Of a DNA stretch of 29,023 nt, positions 22,402 through 29,023 are shown one piece after another. A program made the position numbers and the translations under genes. A model generated the notes under the pieces. It searched no databases and was not told the DNA's origin. It saw nothing but the letters and a program-made list of their open reading frames with translations. Origin of the DNA: DATDRM01 sp035291705 (GTDB lineage Bacteria; Chloroflexota; Anaerolineae; Anaerolineales; UBA4823); assembly GCA_035291705.1 (NCBI GenBank), contig DATDRM010000198.1, positions 1 to 29,023 on the forward strand, written 5' to 3'. Numbering within the stretch: the first letter of the stretch is position 1; the number at the start of each line of letters is the position of its first letter.

Positions 22402-23390
22402 CGGAAGTCCTCTTCGGGTTCAGGCCGGTTGTCCAGGATGAGGTCGATGCGCGCCATCACCTCCTCGGTCAGGCCTGGGACCATGTCAAGAGCAGCCATG
22501 TTTTCGATCACCTGTTCAGGGCGAGAGGCGCCGGTGATCACTGTGCTGACATGCGGGTTATTGAGACACCAGGCCAGGGCCAGTTGCGCCAGACTGCAGC
22601 CAAGCTCGGCGGCGAGCGACTTTAGTTCTCTGGCTTTTCCTATCTTGTGCTGGCCATCTTCGCTTTCGAATTCCTCGCGCAACCAATCATAGCCTTTTAC
22701 TGTAACCCGACTACCCTTGGGGATCCCCCGGCTGTACTTACCGGTCAGCAGGCCGCTGGCCAGGGGGCTAAAAGTGGTCGTGCCCAGGCCGATCTCGTGG
22801 TACAGGCGGGCATACTCACGCTCCACGCGGTGGCGGCTGAACATATTGTATTCGGGCTGTTCCATCAGCGGCGGGATCAAGCCCGCGCGGCGGGCAATGC
22901 CATAAGCCTCCATGATCCGTTCGGCGCTCCATTCGCTCGTCCCCCAGTAGAAGGCCAGACCCTGGTCGACGATAAAGTTCATCGCCCGCACGGTTTCTTC
23001 GACCGGGGTATAGATGTCAGGGCGGTGGCAGAAGATCAGGTCGACGTAGTCCAACTGCAGGCGGGCCAGGGAAGCGCGGATACCCTCGACGAGGTGCTTG
23101 CGCGATAAGCCAGAGTTGTTTGGGTTTTTACCGCCCCAAAAGATCTTGGTTGAGATCACCAGGTCGGAGCGCTTCCACCCGGAGCGCCTTAGCACGTTGC
23201 CCATCATGATCTCGGCCTCCCCGTGGGCGTAGGCCTCGGCGTTGTCGAAGAAGTTAACCCCGGCCTGATAGGCAGCCTGCATGCACTCGTAGGCCACGTC
23301 TTCACCGACTTGCTGGCCAAAGGTCACCCACGCGCCTAATGATAGGGCCGAGACCTGCAGGCCAGATTTCCCTAAGTAGCGGTATTCCAT
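22398..23390 (-). CDS. Aldo/keto reductase of the Kv-channel beta-subunit (AKR6-like) type
   Basis: The 330-residue TIM-barrel reductase has catalytic residues D49, Y54, K82 and H122. From memory, the sequence is strikingly like animal Kv-beta: 'VISTKIFWGGK', 'GLSRKHLVEGIRASLARLQLDYVD', 'ETVRAMNFIVDQGLAFYWGTSEWS', 'KGYDWL' and a C-terminus matching the Kv-beta end (IDLILDNRPEPEEDFR). The offset between its tetrad and that of Kv-beta2 (D85, Y90, K118, N158) is constant at 36. Position 122 is His, the usual catalytic residue, where Kv-beta2 has Asn. It should reduce aldehydes or ketones with NADPH. The start has a perfect GGGAGG ribosome site. No potassium channel gene is nearby. Confidence 0.93.
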   Translation of the reverse strand: MEYRYLGKSGLQVSALSLGAWVTFGQQVGEDVAYECMQAAYQAGVNFFDNAEAYAHGEAEIMMGNVLRRSGWKRSDLVISTKIFWGGKNPNNSGLSRKHLVEGIRASLARLQLDYVDLIFCHRPDIYTPVEETVRAMNFIVDQGLAFYWGTSEWSAERIMEAYGIARRAGLIPPLMEQPEYNMFSRHRVEREYARLYHEIGLGTTTFSPLASGLLTGKYSRGIPKGSRVTVKGYDWLREEFESEDGQHKIGKARELKSLAAELGCSLAQLALAWCLNNPHVSTVITGASRPEQVIENMAALDMVPGLTEEVMARIDLILDNRPEPEEDFR

Positions 23391-23457
23391 TTTCTACCTC
23401 CCTATGTGTCATGGTTCAATTCTGGACATGATAACATCCAGTATATCGGTCAAAACA

Positions 23458-24237
23458 TCATCTCGGCCTGATCTGCTCCCGGGCTTTTATTGCCAGTTCC
23501 GGTGTGGCGGCGGCCAGGGTGGGGAAGTCCTGCGCCCGGTAGTCGAAACCGGGGATCAGCGGGAAAGGCTGGGACCCGTCAAACGTCTCGATCACGCCCC
23601 GGGCTTCACTCACCAGCAGCCAGCCGGCGGCGATGTCCCATATTTTCGGCGTGGCTTCGAACCCGATGATGGCCGCGCCGCGCGCCACTGCGCACCAGGT
23701 GTAACTGGCAGAGCCCAGGATGCGCGTTTTGTAGCGCAGTTCCACCGCGTACTTGCGGTGTGTGCGCGTGCAGCATGAGAAGAAAGCAGTGGGCTGGCCT
23801 GGGATGGGGGGCTTGACTTGAATGGGTTCCCCATTCCGAAATGCACCTGCGCTGGTCTCGGCGGTGTACAGCTCGTCCAGGGCGGGAAAATACACAGCCG
23901 CTACGCTTGGTTGGCCTTCAACCAGGCGGGCGATGCTCACCCCCCAGATGGGCAATCCTAGGCTGAAGTTGGTGGTACCGTCCAGCGGATCGATCACCCA
24001 CACCGTCGAGGAATTTTCGCCCAGCGTGGTTTGGAGTTCCTCGCTCAACAAGCCGTCGCCTGGGTAAGCCTTCCGAATGGTGTCTGCGATCAGGCGGTCT
24101 GCAGCCAGGTCGGCCGCGGTGACCACACTGCGATCGGATTTAAAGTTGGCATGGGTGCCGGTCGGTTTGAAGTAATCCATCAGCAGGCCACCGGTCTGGC
24201 GGGCGAGTTGAGCGGCAAACTGCTGGTTGGGATTCAT
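23458..24237 (-). CDS. Inositol-monophosphatase-family phosphatase
   Basis: The 259-residue protein carries the Mg-binding signature WVIDPLDGTTNF (80-91; D83, D86), E66 in LSEE, and the second motif PKIWDIAAGWLL (D201). The family cleaves inositol 1-phosphate, histidinol phosphate, fructose-1,6-bisphosphate or 3'-phosphoadenosine phosphates; the specificity cannot be read here. The usual GSAA.D motif reads GSASYTWC, with no Asp. It lies 67 bases before the aldo/keto reductase on the same strand and faces away from the sigma factor. No clear Shine-Dalgarno precedes its ATG; TAAAAT only 7 bases upstream suggests a leaderless transcript, but this is weak. Confidence 0.92.
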   Translation of the reverse strand: MNPNQQFAAQLARQTGGLLMDYFKPTGTHANFKSDRSVVTAADLAADRLIADTIRKAYPGDGLLSEELQTTLGENSSTVWVIDPLDGTTNFSLGLPIWGVSIARLVEGQPSVAAVYFPALDELYTAETSAGAFRNGEPIQVKPPIPGQPTAFFSCCTRTHRKYAVELRYKTRILGSASYTWCAVARGAAIIGFEATPKIWDIAAGWLLVSEARGVIETFDGSQPFPLIPGFDYRAQDFPTLAAATPELAIKAREQIRPR

Positions 24238-24282
24238 GGGGGGATTTTAGCATAAAGGGTAAAGATCGGGGAAAGGGTGGGA

Positions 24283-24288
24283 TATAAT
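24283..24288 (+). promoter_or_regulatory. -10-like box ahead of the sigma-factor gene
   Basis: TATAAT lies 53 bases before the sigma-factor GTG. No -35 match is found at 16-18 bases, and no typical ECF GGAAC/CGTC pair is evident. An autoregulated ECF promoter could therefore not be confirmed. Confidence 0.3.
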
Positions 24289-24341
24289 TATTACTCAATG
24301 AAAGCCGAATCTGAAACTCAGAGCCTTCAAGGTGGGTAAGA

Positions 24342-24914
24342 GTGAACTTTAAGACAGTAGACGATGTAGCTCTGATCCACCTGATCGCCCAGGCGTACCC
24401 AGAAGCCTTGAGTGAGCTGTATGACCGCTACGGCCGATTGGTCTACAGCCTGACGCTGCACATCCTGGGTGAGGTTGAAGCCGCTGAGGAGGTGACCCAA
24501 GATGTTTTCTTCCGCGTTTGGGAGAAGGCTGCATCGTACCGCGCCGAGCAGGCTAAGGTCAGCACCTGGCTGTCCAGCATTGGACGCAACCGGTCGATCG
24601 ATTTGCTGCGGGCGCGTGGGGTGCGGCCAGAAGGGCACAGCCTGGGATGGGAAGAGTTGACTCCCGGCGCTATGCCGAGAAATGAAGGCCTTGACCCAGA
24701 GGACAGCGCCATGCAGATTATGCAGGGCGAGCGGGTGCGGGCTGCCATCGCCAGTTTGCCGGCTGAACAACGGGTCGCATTAGCAATGGCATATTTTCGC
24801 GGTTATTCCCACAGCCAGATTGCCGAGGAGTTGCACGAACCCTTGGGGACGGTCAAAACGCGCATCCGCATGGCGATGCAGAAGTTGCGCAGCTTGTTGG
24901 TGGAGGAATTGTGA
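24342..24914 (+). CDS. ECF-type RNA polymerase sigma factor (SigK-like)
   Basis: The 190-residue protein has sigma region 2 at about 20-92 (ALSELYDRYGRLVYSL, then EAAEEVTQDVFFRVWEKAASY, KVSTWLSSIGRNRSIDLLR) and region 4 at about 135-187 (LPAEQRVALAMAYFRGYSHSQIAEELHEPLGTVKTRIRMAMQKLR). There is no region 1 or 3, as in ECF factors. The start is GTG at 24342, with AAGGTGG about 6 bases upstream. It is paired with the downstream RskA-like anti-sigma factor, a SigK-RskA type unit that responds to envelope or redox signals. Its TGA stop overlaps the GTG of a mini-ORF. Confidence 0.95.
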   Translation: MNFKTVDDVALIHLIAQAYPEALSELYDRYGRLVYSLTLHILGEVEAAEEVTQDVFFRVWEKAASYRAEQAKVSTWLSSIGRNRSIDLLRARGVRPEGHSLGWEELTPGAMPRNEGLDPEDSAMQIMQGERVRAAIASLPAEQRVALAMAYFRGYSHSQIAEELHEPLGTVKTRIRMAMQKLRSLLVEEL

Positions 24915-24979
24915 GCATGCGAACAAATCCAACGATTAACCTGCTGCGTATCAATATCCAGGAAGAAAGTACTACTTAA
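24911..24979 (+). CDS. 22-codon mini-ORF bridging the sigma and anti-sigma genes
   Basis: GTG at 24911 overlaps the sigma-factor TGA (GTGA), and its TAA (24977-24979) overlaps the RskA ATG by one base (TAATG). A strong Shine-Dalgarno GGAGG (24902-24906) sits 4 bases before the GTG and 10 before an in-frame ATG at 24917. The peptide would read MSMRTNPTINLLRINIQEES followed by two threonines. The anti-sigma gene itself has only a distant ribosome site (AGGAAG, about 12 bases off). The geometry suggests translational coupling through this frame. It may be a leader peptide or a small protein; coding status is unproven. Confidence 0.5.
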   Translation: MSMRTNPTINLLRINIQEESTT

Positions 24980-25755
24980 TGGCGAACAACATGCATGTAA
25001 CTGAGTTAATCCCGGCGTATGCCCTGGCTTGCCTGGAGGCAGACGAGGCCAAGCTCGTCGCCGAACACCTGGCGACCTGTGGTCTTTGCCGCGCCGAGTT
25101 GCACAGCTACCAGGAGGTCGCCGGGCAGATGGCGTATGCGCCCCCTCAGGTAGAGCCGCCACAAGCGTTAAAAGCTGCATTGCTGGAGCGCCTGCCGGCT
25201 GTTTCGGGAAAGCCAGGGGCGAATGATCGGCGCGCTAGCTGGTGGCAACGAAATGTTTGGCCAGCAGTTCAACTGCCGGCTGAACGTGGGACGGCTGGAC
25301 AAAGAGGTGGGTTGCCCCGCTTGGCGCCAGCGTGGGCGTTAGCCAGTTTGGTCCTGATCTTGTTCCTGGGGGCAAGCAATGTGCTGCTCTGGCAGCAGAT
25401 CGGGGATCTGCGCGCCAGCCAACCGACACCCCTGAAGGTGGTAACGTTGACCGGCAGCCAGGTTGCTCCAACCGCTTCCGGTTTGATCGTGATCAGCAAA
25501 GATGGTCACTATGGGACCCTGGTGGTGGATGAACTGCCGGCGCTAGACGAGGCGCGCCAGTACCAGCTGTGGCTGATCCAGGATGGGCAGCGCACCAGCG
25601 GGGCGGTGTTCTCGGTTAGCCCGGAAGGGTACGGTTCGGTTTGGATATCTTCCCCGCAGCCGTTGATCGATTACTCGAGTTTTGGCATCACCATCGAGCC
25701 CAAGGGGGGCAGCCCGGGGCCAACCGGAGACAAGGTATTGGGGGGAGACCTGTAA
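24979..25755 (+). CDS. RskA-type transmembrane anti-sigma factor
   Basis: The 258-residue protein has an N-terminal zinc anti-sigma domain with HxxxCxxC (H30, C34, C37; EHLATCGLC), which should bind and hold the sigma factor. One transmembrane helix covers about 117-137 (AWALASLVLILFLGASNVLL). The external C-terminal domain is the RskA fold: 'LVVDELPALDEARQYQLWLIQDGQRTSGAVFSV' and 'FGITIEPKGGSPGPTGDKVL'. It would release the sigma factor after regulated proteolysis, as in SigK-RskA. It ends 12 bases from the convergent amidohydrolase gene. Confidence 0.93.
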   Translation: MANNMHVTELIPAYALACLEADEAKLVAEHLATCGLCRAELHSYQEVAGQMAYAPPQVEPPQALKAALLERLPAVSGKPGANDRRASWWQRNVWPAVQLPAERGTAGQRGGLPRLAPAWALASLVLILFLGASNVLLWQQIGDLRASQPTPLKVVTLTGSQVAPTASGLIVISKDGHYGTLVVDELPALDEARQYQLWLIQDGQRTSGAVFSVSPEGYGSVWISSPQPLIDYSSFGITIEPKGGSPGPTGDKVLGGDL

Positions 25756-25767
25756 AACAAATCGGGG

Positions 25768-27753
25768 TTAAGACGCTGACACCAGCTCAGCGTAATCTTG
25801 AGTCACCGTCTCCTGCGGGGAAATCCCCAGGACTTGCAGCAGATCGCTGGCAATTAATGCCTTGTGTTCGGCGTCCCTGCGGCTCCAGGTGCGGCTTTTG
25901 ACTTCCAGGAAATGTCCGAGCGCGGGCTGATCGACGCGGTCCAGGTTGATATAGAATTCGGTGCCCTGGTAGAGCACACGCCAGCGCAGGCGGTGTTTTT
26001 CGATTGAAATTTCCTGTGCAGGTTTGAAATACTCTCTGTAAAACCGCAGGCTGTGCGTGGCGGGGGCGATGTAGCGGCTGCGAGAAAGCAGCACGTCGCT
26101 GGCAAAATGGCCCTCGCGGGCGGGTCCGATCAGGGTCAGGCGGTAACGGACATTGGTGATCTGGTCTTTATCGTCGATATATTCGTCCTCCCGGTAGCGC
26201 AGATAACCTTGGGAGGGATCGGTAAACAGCAAGTAGACATCGTATTCGTGGTAATGGCGCGAATATAAGATTTCGAGCTGCGACGCTTTGATCGCCGCGA
26301 GAATGGGTTCCGGGTTGGTGATGCGGACTTTGACCTGCACTTCGAAGCTCTCACCTTCCTCCGCTCCCCCAATGGCGATCAATTTAGATAACATAGATTG
26401 CTCGCGTTCGATCAGGAAAGCGTCGATCCGCCGGGCGTACTCTCTGGTCTGGTCGACCAACTCAGCCTCGTTCAGGGTTGTCAGCTGGCGGTGGCGCATT
26501 AACCACCGTCCGTTAACCATTACATCGCTCACATCGGAGGATTTGGCTGCATAGGTCAATTGGGAATAGAGGCTGGAAGCGTCGCGGTTAAAGCGTGGAG
26601 AGTTGTGCAGCGGAGAAATGTCTACCAGGATCAGGTCGGCGCGTTTGCCGGGTTCCAGCGTACCGACAAGGTGATCTAGATACAAGGCTCTCGCCCCCAG
26701 GCGGGTCGCCATCGCCAGGGCGGCGTGGGCAGGGACAGTCGTCGGATCTCCGGTGACGCCCTTGGCCAGCAAGGCAGTCAGGCGAATTTCCTCGAACATA
26801 TCCAGGTCGTTATTGGAGGCAGGGCCATCGGTGCCAATGCCGACGTTCAACCCGATCTCCAGCATTTCGCTCACCGGGGCCGCTCCAGAAGCAAGTTTCA
26901 GATTAGAGGAAGGGCAGTGGGCCACGCCAGCGCTATGATGGAGCAGGGTGTGCATCTCGCCTTCATCGATGTGCACGCAGTGGGCGGCCAGCAGCTTGGC
27001 CTCAAAAAGGTTCTGTTTCTTTGCATACGGAATAACGGGCATGTCGTGTTCGGCGCGAGAATTCTCCACTTCCAGAACGGTCTCGGCCAGGTGAGTGTGC
27101 AAGGGGACGTCGAACTCGACTGCCAGCGCCGAGGTGGCGCACAGAATTTCTTCTGTGCACATGTAAGGGGAGTGGGGGGCCACCGAAGGCACGATCAGGG
27201 GGTGTCCCTTCCAGCGCTGGATGAACTCGCGCGCCGCGGCCAGGGATTCTTCGTAGGATTGAGCGTCTGGGGAGGGGAATTTCAGCACGGTTTGGGAGCA
27301 GACTGCGCGCAGGCCGGCTTCGGCTGTGGCGCGAGCGACCTCTTCTTCGAAGTAGTACATGTCAGCGAAGCAGGTAACACCGGAGCGGATCAGCTCCACG
27401 CAGGCGATCTGCGTCCCCAGGCGGACAAAGTCTGGGCAGACGAACTCGCGCTCGACCGGCATCATGTACCCCATCAGCCATACATCCAGGCGCAGATCGT
27501 CCGCCAGGCCGCGCAGCAAGGTCATCGGGACATGGGTGTGGGCGTTGATCAGGCCGGGCATGAGCACTTTTCCGGCGCAGTCCACGGTTTCCTTGGCGGA
27601 GTAGGCCTGGCGCAGCTGCGCATCCGGCCCGACGGCCAGGATGCTGTCCCCGGAAACAGCCACGGCGCCGGGCTCGAAATGGGTCAGGCTTTCGTCCATG
27701 GTCAGGACGATGGCATTCGTCAGGAGCAGGTCGGTGGGGGTGGGTAAGGTCAT
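25768..27753 (-). CDS. Amidohydrolase (MTA/SAH-deaminase-like) fused to a CYTH domain
   Basis: Residues 1-445 are a complete metal-dependent deaminase of the MtaD/ATZ-TRZ type: GKVLMPGLINAHTH with metal ligands H72 and H74, H221 and catalytic E224 (LHTHLAE), H258 (AAHCVH), D309 (GIGTDGPASNN), and the closing 'GTLEPGKRADLILVD'. Such enzymes deaminate S-adenosylhomocysteine, methylthioadenosine or related purines. Residues about 468-655 look like a CYTH (triphosphate tunnel) domain: 'FEVQVKVRI', 'YLRYREDEY', 'HRLRWRV' and 'FLEVKSRTWSRRDAE'. The canonical ExExK reads E471-V-Q-V-K475 and the late ExE reads E617-V-K619, so two acidic metal ligands are changed. The linkage of a purine deaminase to a triphosphate-binding domain is unusual. 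Deaminase identity is firm; specificity is not, and the CYTH call is by motif only. Confidence 0.88.
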   Translation of the reverse strand: MTLPTPTDLLLTNAIVLTMDESLTHFEPGAVAVSGDSILAVGPDAQLRQAYSAKETVDCAGKVLMPGLINAHTHVPMTLLRGLADDLRLDVWLMGYMMPVEREFVCPDFVRLGTQIACVELIRSGVTCFADMYYFEEEVARATAEAGLRAVCSQTVLKFPSPDAQSYEESLAAAREFIQRWKGHPLIVPSVAPHSPYMCTEEILCATSALAVEFDVPLHTHLAETVLEVENSRAEHDMPVIPYAKKQNLFEAKLLAAHCVHIDEGEMHTLLHHSAGVAHCPSSNLKLASGAAPVSEMLEIGLNVGIGTDGPASNNDLDMFEEIRLTALLAKGVTGDPTTVPAHAALAMATRLGARALYLDHLVGTLEPGKRADLILVDISPLHNSPRFNRDASSLYSQLTYAAKSSDVSDVMVNGRWLMRHRQLTTLNEAELVDQTREYARRIDAFLIEREQSMLSKLIAIGGAEEGESFEVQVKVRITNPEPILAAIKASQLEILYSRHYHEYDVYLLFTDPSQGYLRYREDEYIDDKDQITNVRYRLTLIGPAREGHFASDVLLSRSRYIAPATHSLRFYREYFKPAQEISIEKHRLRWRVLYQGTEFYINLDRVDQPALGHFLEVKSRTWSRRDAEHKALIASDLLQVLGISPQETVTQDYAELVSAS

Positions 27754-27772
27754 TGGGTTGATGCCTGATAAT

Positions 27773-27924
27773 CGTGAAAAGTGAAACGTGAGGCGTGATA
27801 TGTTGATTCACGCTTCACGTTCAGAAGATGTCCATCTCTCGCAATACTTCATACCTGATTTTACAATAATATTGGGATTGAGTCACGCTTGGGATGTGTG
27901 AAATGTGGAGCGTGAACCGTAATT
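27773..27924. repeat. Degenerate 7-bp repeat spacer with an internal hairpin
   Basis: The spacer between the amidohydrolase and CinA genes carries tandem heptamers of the form [CAT]GTGAAA: CGTGAAA, AGTGAAA, CGTGAGG, CGTGATA (27773-27800), then the reverse complement form TTCACGC, TTCACGT (27807-27820), and again TGTGAAA, TGTGGAG, CGTGAAC, CGTAATT (27897-27924). The first two blocks form a hairpin: 27782-27798 pairs with 27808-27823 (16 pairs, one bulge, one wobble, 9-base loop). No U-tract follows on either strand. Confidence 0.75.
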
Positions 27925-27940
27925 GCGGGGATTGGATCCT

Positions 27941-29023
27941 TTAGAGGCTGCGGAGCAAGTCCAGGCTGTGGTGAACCGCCCAGCGCGGAGCGTAGCCAGG
28001 CGGACCGCCGTAGGGGCGGGTGAAATGCTGCAATCCGTCTGGAGTGATCAGCACCAGGTAGACCTCCTGTCTCTCCACGCCCGGTAGGATGGTGGCGCCT
28101 AAGCCCACCTCTGCCCCACGCGCCTGGCGGTAGGCTGCGGTGAGCGCGGCGAGTTCTTCCTGGCTGACAGGGGCCGGGAATACCTCGCCTCCCAGGTAAG
28201 CCTGGCTGGAGGTAGCCAGCCGGCGCGCCAGCTCCCCGCCCAGGCCGGCTTCGACCACCGCCAGCTTCCAGCCCCTGGTTTGTAAAGCCTGGAGGGCGAC
28301 CTGTTCGAGTGTTTCCTGGTCGGCGCCATAAACCCAATCCCCCAGGCGTTGGCGCAAGGCCTGTTCCACCGGAGAGATCAGAGTGTCGGCCTCGGCCTGG
28401 GAGTTTGCTTTGGCGGTGATGCGCACATCCACCTGCCCGGAATGAGCCGCCAGGCCAACTGTGGGGTTGCTGAGCGCTTCCAGGTCACCGATCAGATCGT
28501 CGATCTGGGATTCTCCGACCCCAGCCGTGTGCAGAACACGGGCTTTGATCACCGAACGGAGGTTGAAACGGTGGCGCAGGTAGGGGATAACGGCGTGCGC
28601 CATGAGATGTTCCATCTCGTGCGGCACACCGGGCAATGCGATGATGGCGCATCCGCCGGTTTCAACGATAAAGGCCGGCGCGGTGCCAACCGGATTCTCG
28701 ACGACGCTGGCACCCTGGGGAATATAGGCCTGGCGACGGTTGTTCTCGGTGGGAGTGCGCCCAAAACGCTGGAAGCGGGCCTGGATCTGTTCCCACAGTT
28801 CAGGACGATACTCGGTCTCGACGCCGACTGCCAGGGCTACGGCCTGCCGGGTGGGATCATCCACCGTCGGCCCCAGGCCGCCCGTGGTGATGATAATATC
28901 GGAGCGTTCCATGCTCTGCTGGATCGCCTGGGCGATGCGGGCTACGTTGTCTCCCACGGTCGTTTTGCGGTAAAGGTCAATCCCCTGGTCGCGTAGGGTG
29001 CGGGCCAGGGAACGTGCGTTCGT
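27941..29023 (-). CDS. cinA: CinA-family protein, N-terminus outside the window, degraded amidase domain
   Basis: The frame is open to the right edge and begins TNARSLARTLRDQGIDLYRK, so roughly the first 20-25 residues are missing. The N-terminal COG1058/MoaB-like domain is typical: 'TTGGLGPTVDDPTRQAVA' (usual TGGLGPTxDD), 'GTAPAFIVE', 'ALPGVPHEMEHLM'. In other CinA proteins this part has ADP-ribose pyrophosphatase activity. The C-terminal PncC-like nicotinamide-mononucleotide amidase region is recognisable (WKLAVVEAGLGGELARRL) but the motif that normally reads ESCTGG reads EAGLGG, removing the catalytic serine. The later YSNEAK segment is replaced by 'FPAPVSQEEL' and shortened. The amidase is therefore predicted to be inactive. 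Confidence 0.9.
   Translation of the reverse strand, partial: TNARSLARTLRDQGIDLYRKTTVGDNVARIAQAIQQSMERSDIIITTGGLGPTVDDPTRQAVALAVGVETEYRPELWEQIQARFQRFGRTPTENNRRQAYIPQGASVVENPVGTAPAFIVETGGCAIIALPGVPHEMEHLMAHAVIPYLRHRFNLRSVIKARVLHTAGVGESQIDDLIGDLEALSNPTVGLAAHSGQVDVRITAKANSQAEADTLISPVEQALRQRLGDWVYGADQETLEQVALQALQTRGWKLAVVEAGLGGELARRLATSSQAYLGGEVFPAPVSQEELAALTAAYRQARGAEVGLGATILPGVERQEVYLVLITPDGLQHFTRPYGGPPGYAPRWAVHHSLDLLRSL

Noticed and set aside
23424..23443. Operator-like dyad (CTGGA-N10-TCCAG) in the leader of the aldo/keto reductase
   Set aside because: Arms of only 5 bp, further pairing needs G-U pairs, and no second copy or nearby regulator supports it.
26725..27747. Plus-strand open frame of 340 codons opposite the amidohydrolase
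   Set aside because: It is the antisense shadow of a conserved enzyme in GC-rich DNA; its composition (many His, Gly and Gln) and the lack of any motif mark it as non-coding.

Overview
The window looks like chromosomal DNA of a moderately GC-rich member of the Chloroflexota, most likely class Anaerolineae. This is inferred from gene content, not from a marker tree. The pointers are Hanks-type Ser/Thr kinases beside a PP2C phosphatase, a C+ type L28 protein next to Asp23/FakA/DegV/RecG, a RecG with a long N-terminal extension, membrane-anchored SH3b proteins with Pro/Thr linkers, and degenerate 7-bp intergenic repeats. I see no phage, IS element, CRISPR array, rRNA or tRNA. No gene-free stretch exceeds about 240 bp. 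Both ends cut a gene: an SDR oxidoreductase on the left and a CinA-type protein on the right.

Layout. (1) 1-478: 3' part of an SDR gene (+), followed by a G-run element. (2) 577-10797: a long minus-strand series, in transcription order asp23-like, fakA, two degV/fakB genes, recG, coaD, a coiled-coil protein, a cysteine-rich 4Fe-4S protein, a DUF1801 protein, an orphan HigA-type antitoxin and a PNPOx-ClbS/DinB fusion. Its head (rpmB divergent from asp23-fakA, with recG downstream) resembles the rpmB-yloU-yloV-recG neighbourhood of Firmicutes. (3) 10977-11159: rpmB (+), then a good intrinsic terminator. (4) 11259-12323: membrane-anchored Ser/Thr kinase (-). (5) 12432-15372: plus-strand lipid kinase, Ca2+/H+ exchanger, SH3b protein and DUF971 protein. 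(6) 15376-20078: minus-strand signalling block: a cytosolic kinase with a PQQ propeller, a PP2C phosphatase, an 80-residue unknown, an OmpR-type regulator and a separately promoted NarL-type regulator. (7) 20318-22401: purB and a GyrI-like protein (+). (8) 22398-24237: an aldo/keto reductase close to the Kv-beta subgroup and an inositol-monophosphatase-like gene (-). (9) 24342-25755: ECF sigma factor and RskA-type anti-sigma factor, bridged by a 22-codon reading frame that overlaps both. (10) 25768-29023 (-): an amidohydrolase fused to a CYTH domain, a repeat-rich spacer, and a CinA protein whose C-terminal amidase domain has lost its active-site motif.

How the genes may work together. FakA with two DegV/FakB proteins would phosphorylate exogenous fatty acids, and CoaD makes CoA nearby, so lipid and CoA supply share a neighbourhood. 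The kinase/phosphatase pair in the 16-20 kb block is a natural Ser/Thr phosphorylation switch that could feed the co-transcribed OmpR regulator. The sigma/anti-sigma pair is a self-contained envelope-stress-type module.

The items most worth a second look are the amidohydrolase-CYTH fusion, the sigma/anti-sigma bridging mini-ORF, the degraded CinA amidase, the heptamer-repeat spacer, the soluble kinase-propeller protein and the Kv-beta-like reductase. All assignments come from reading motifs by eye; no database search was run.
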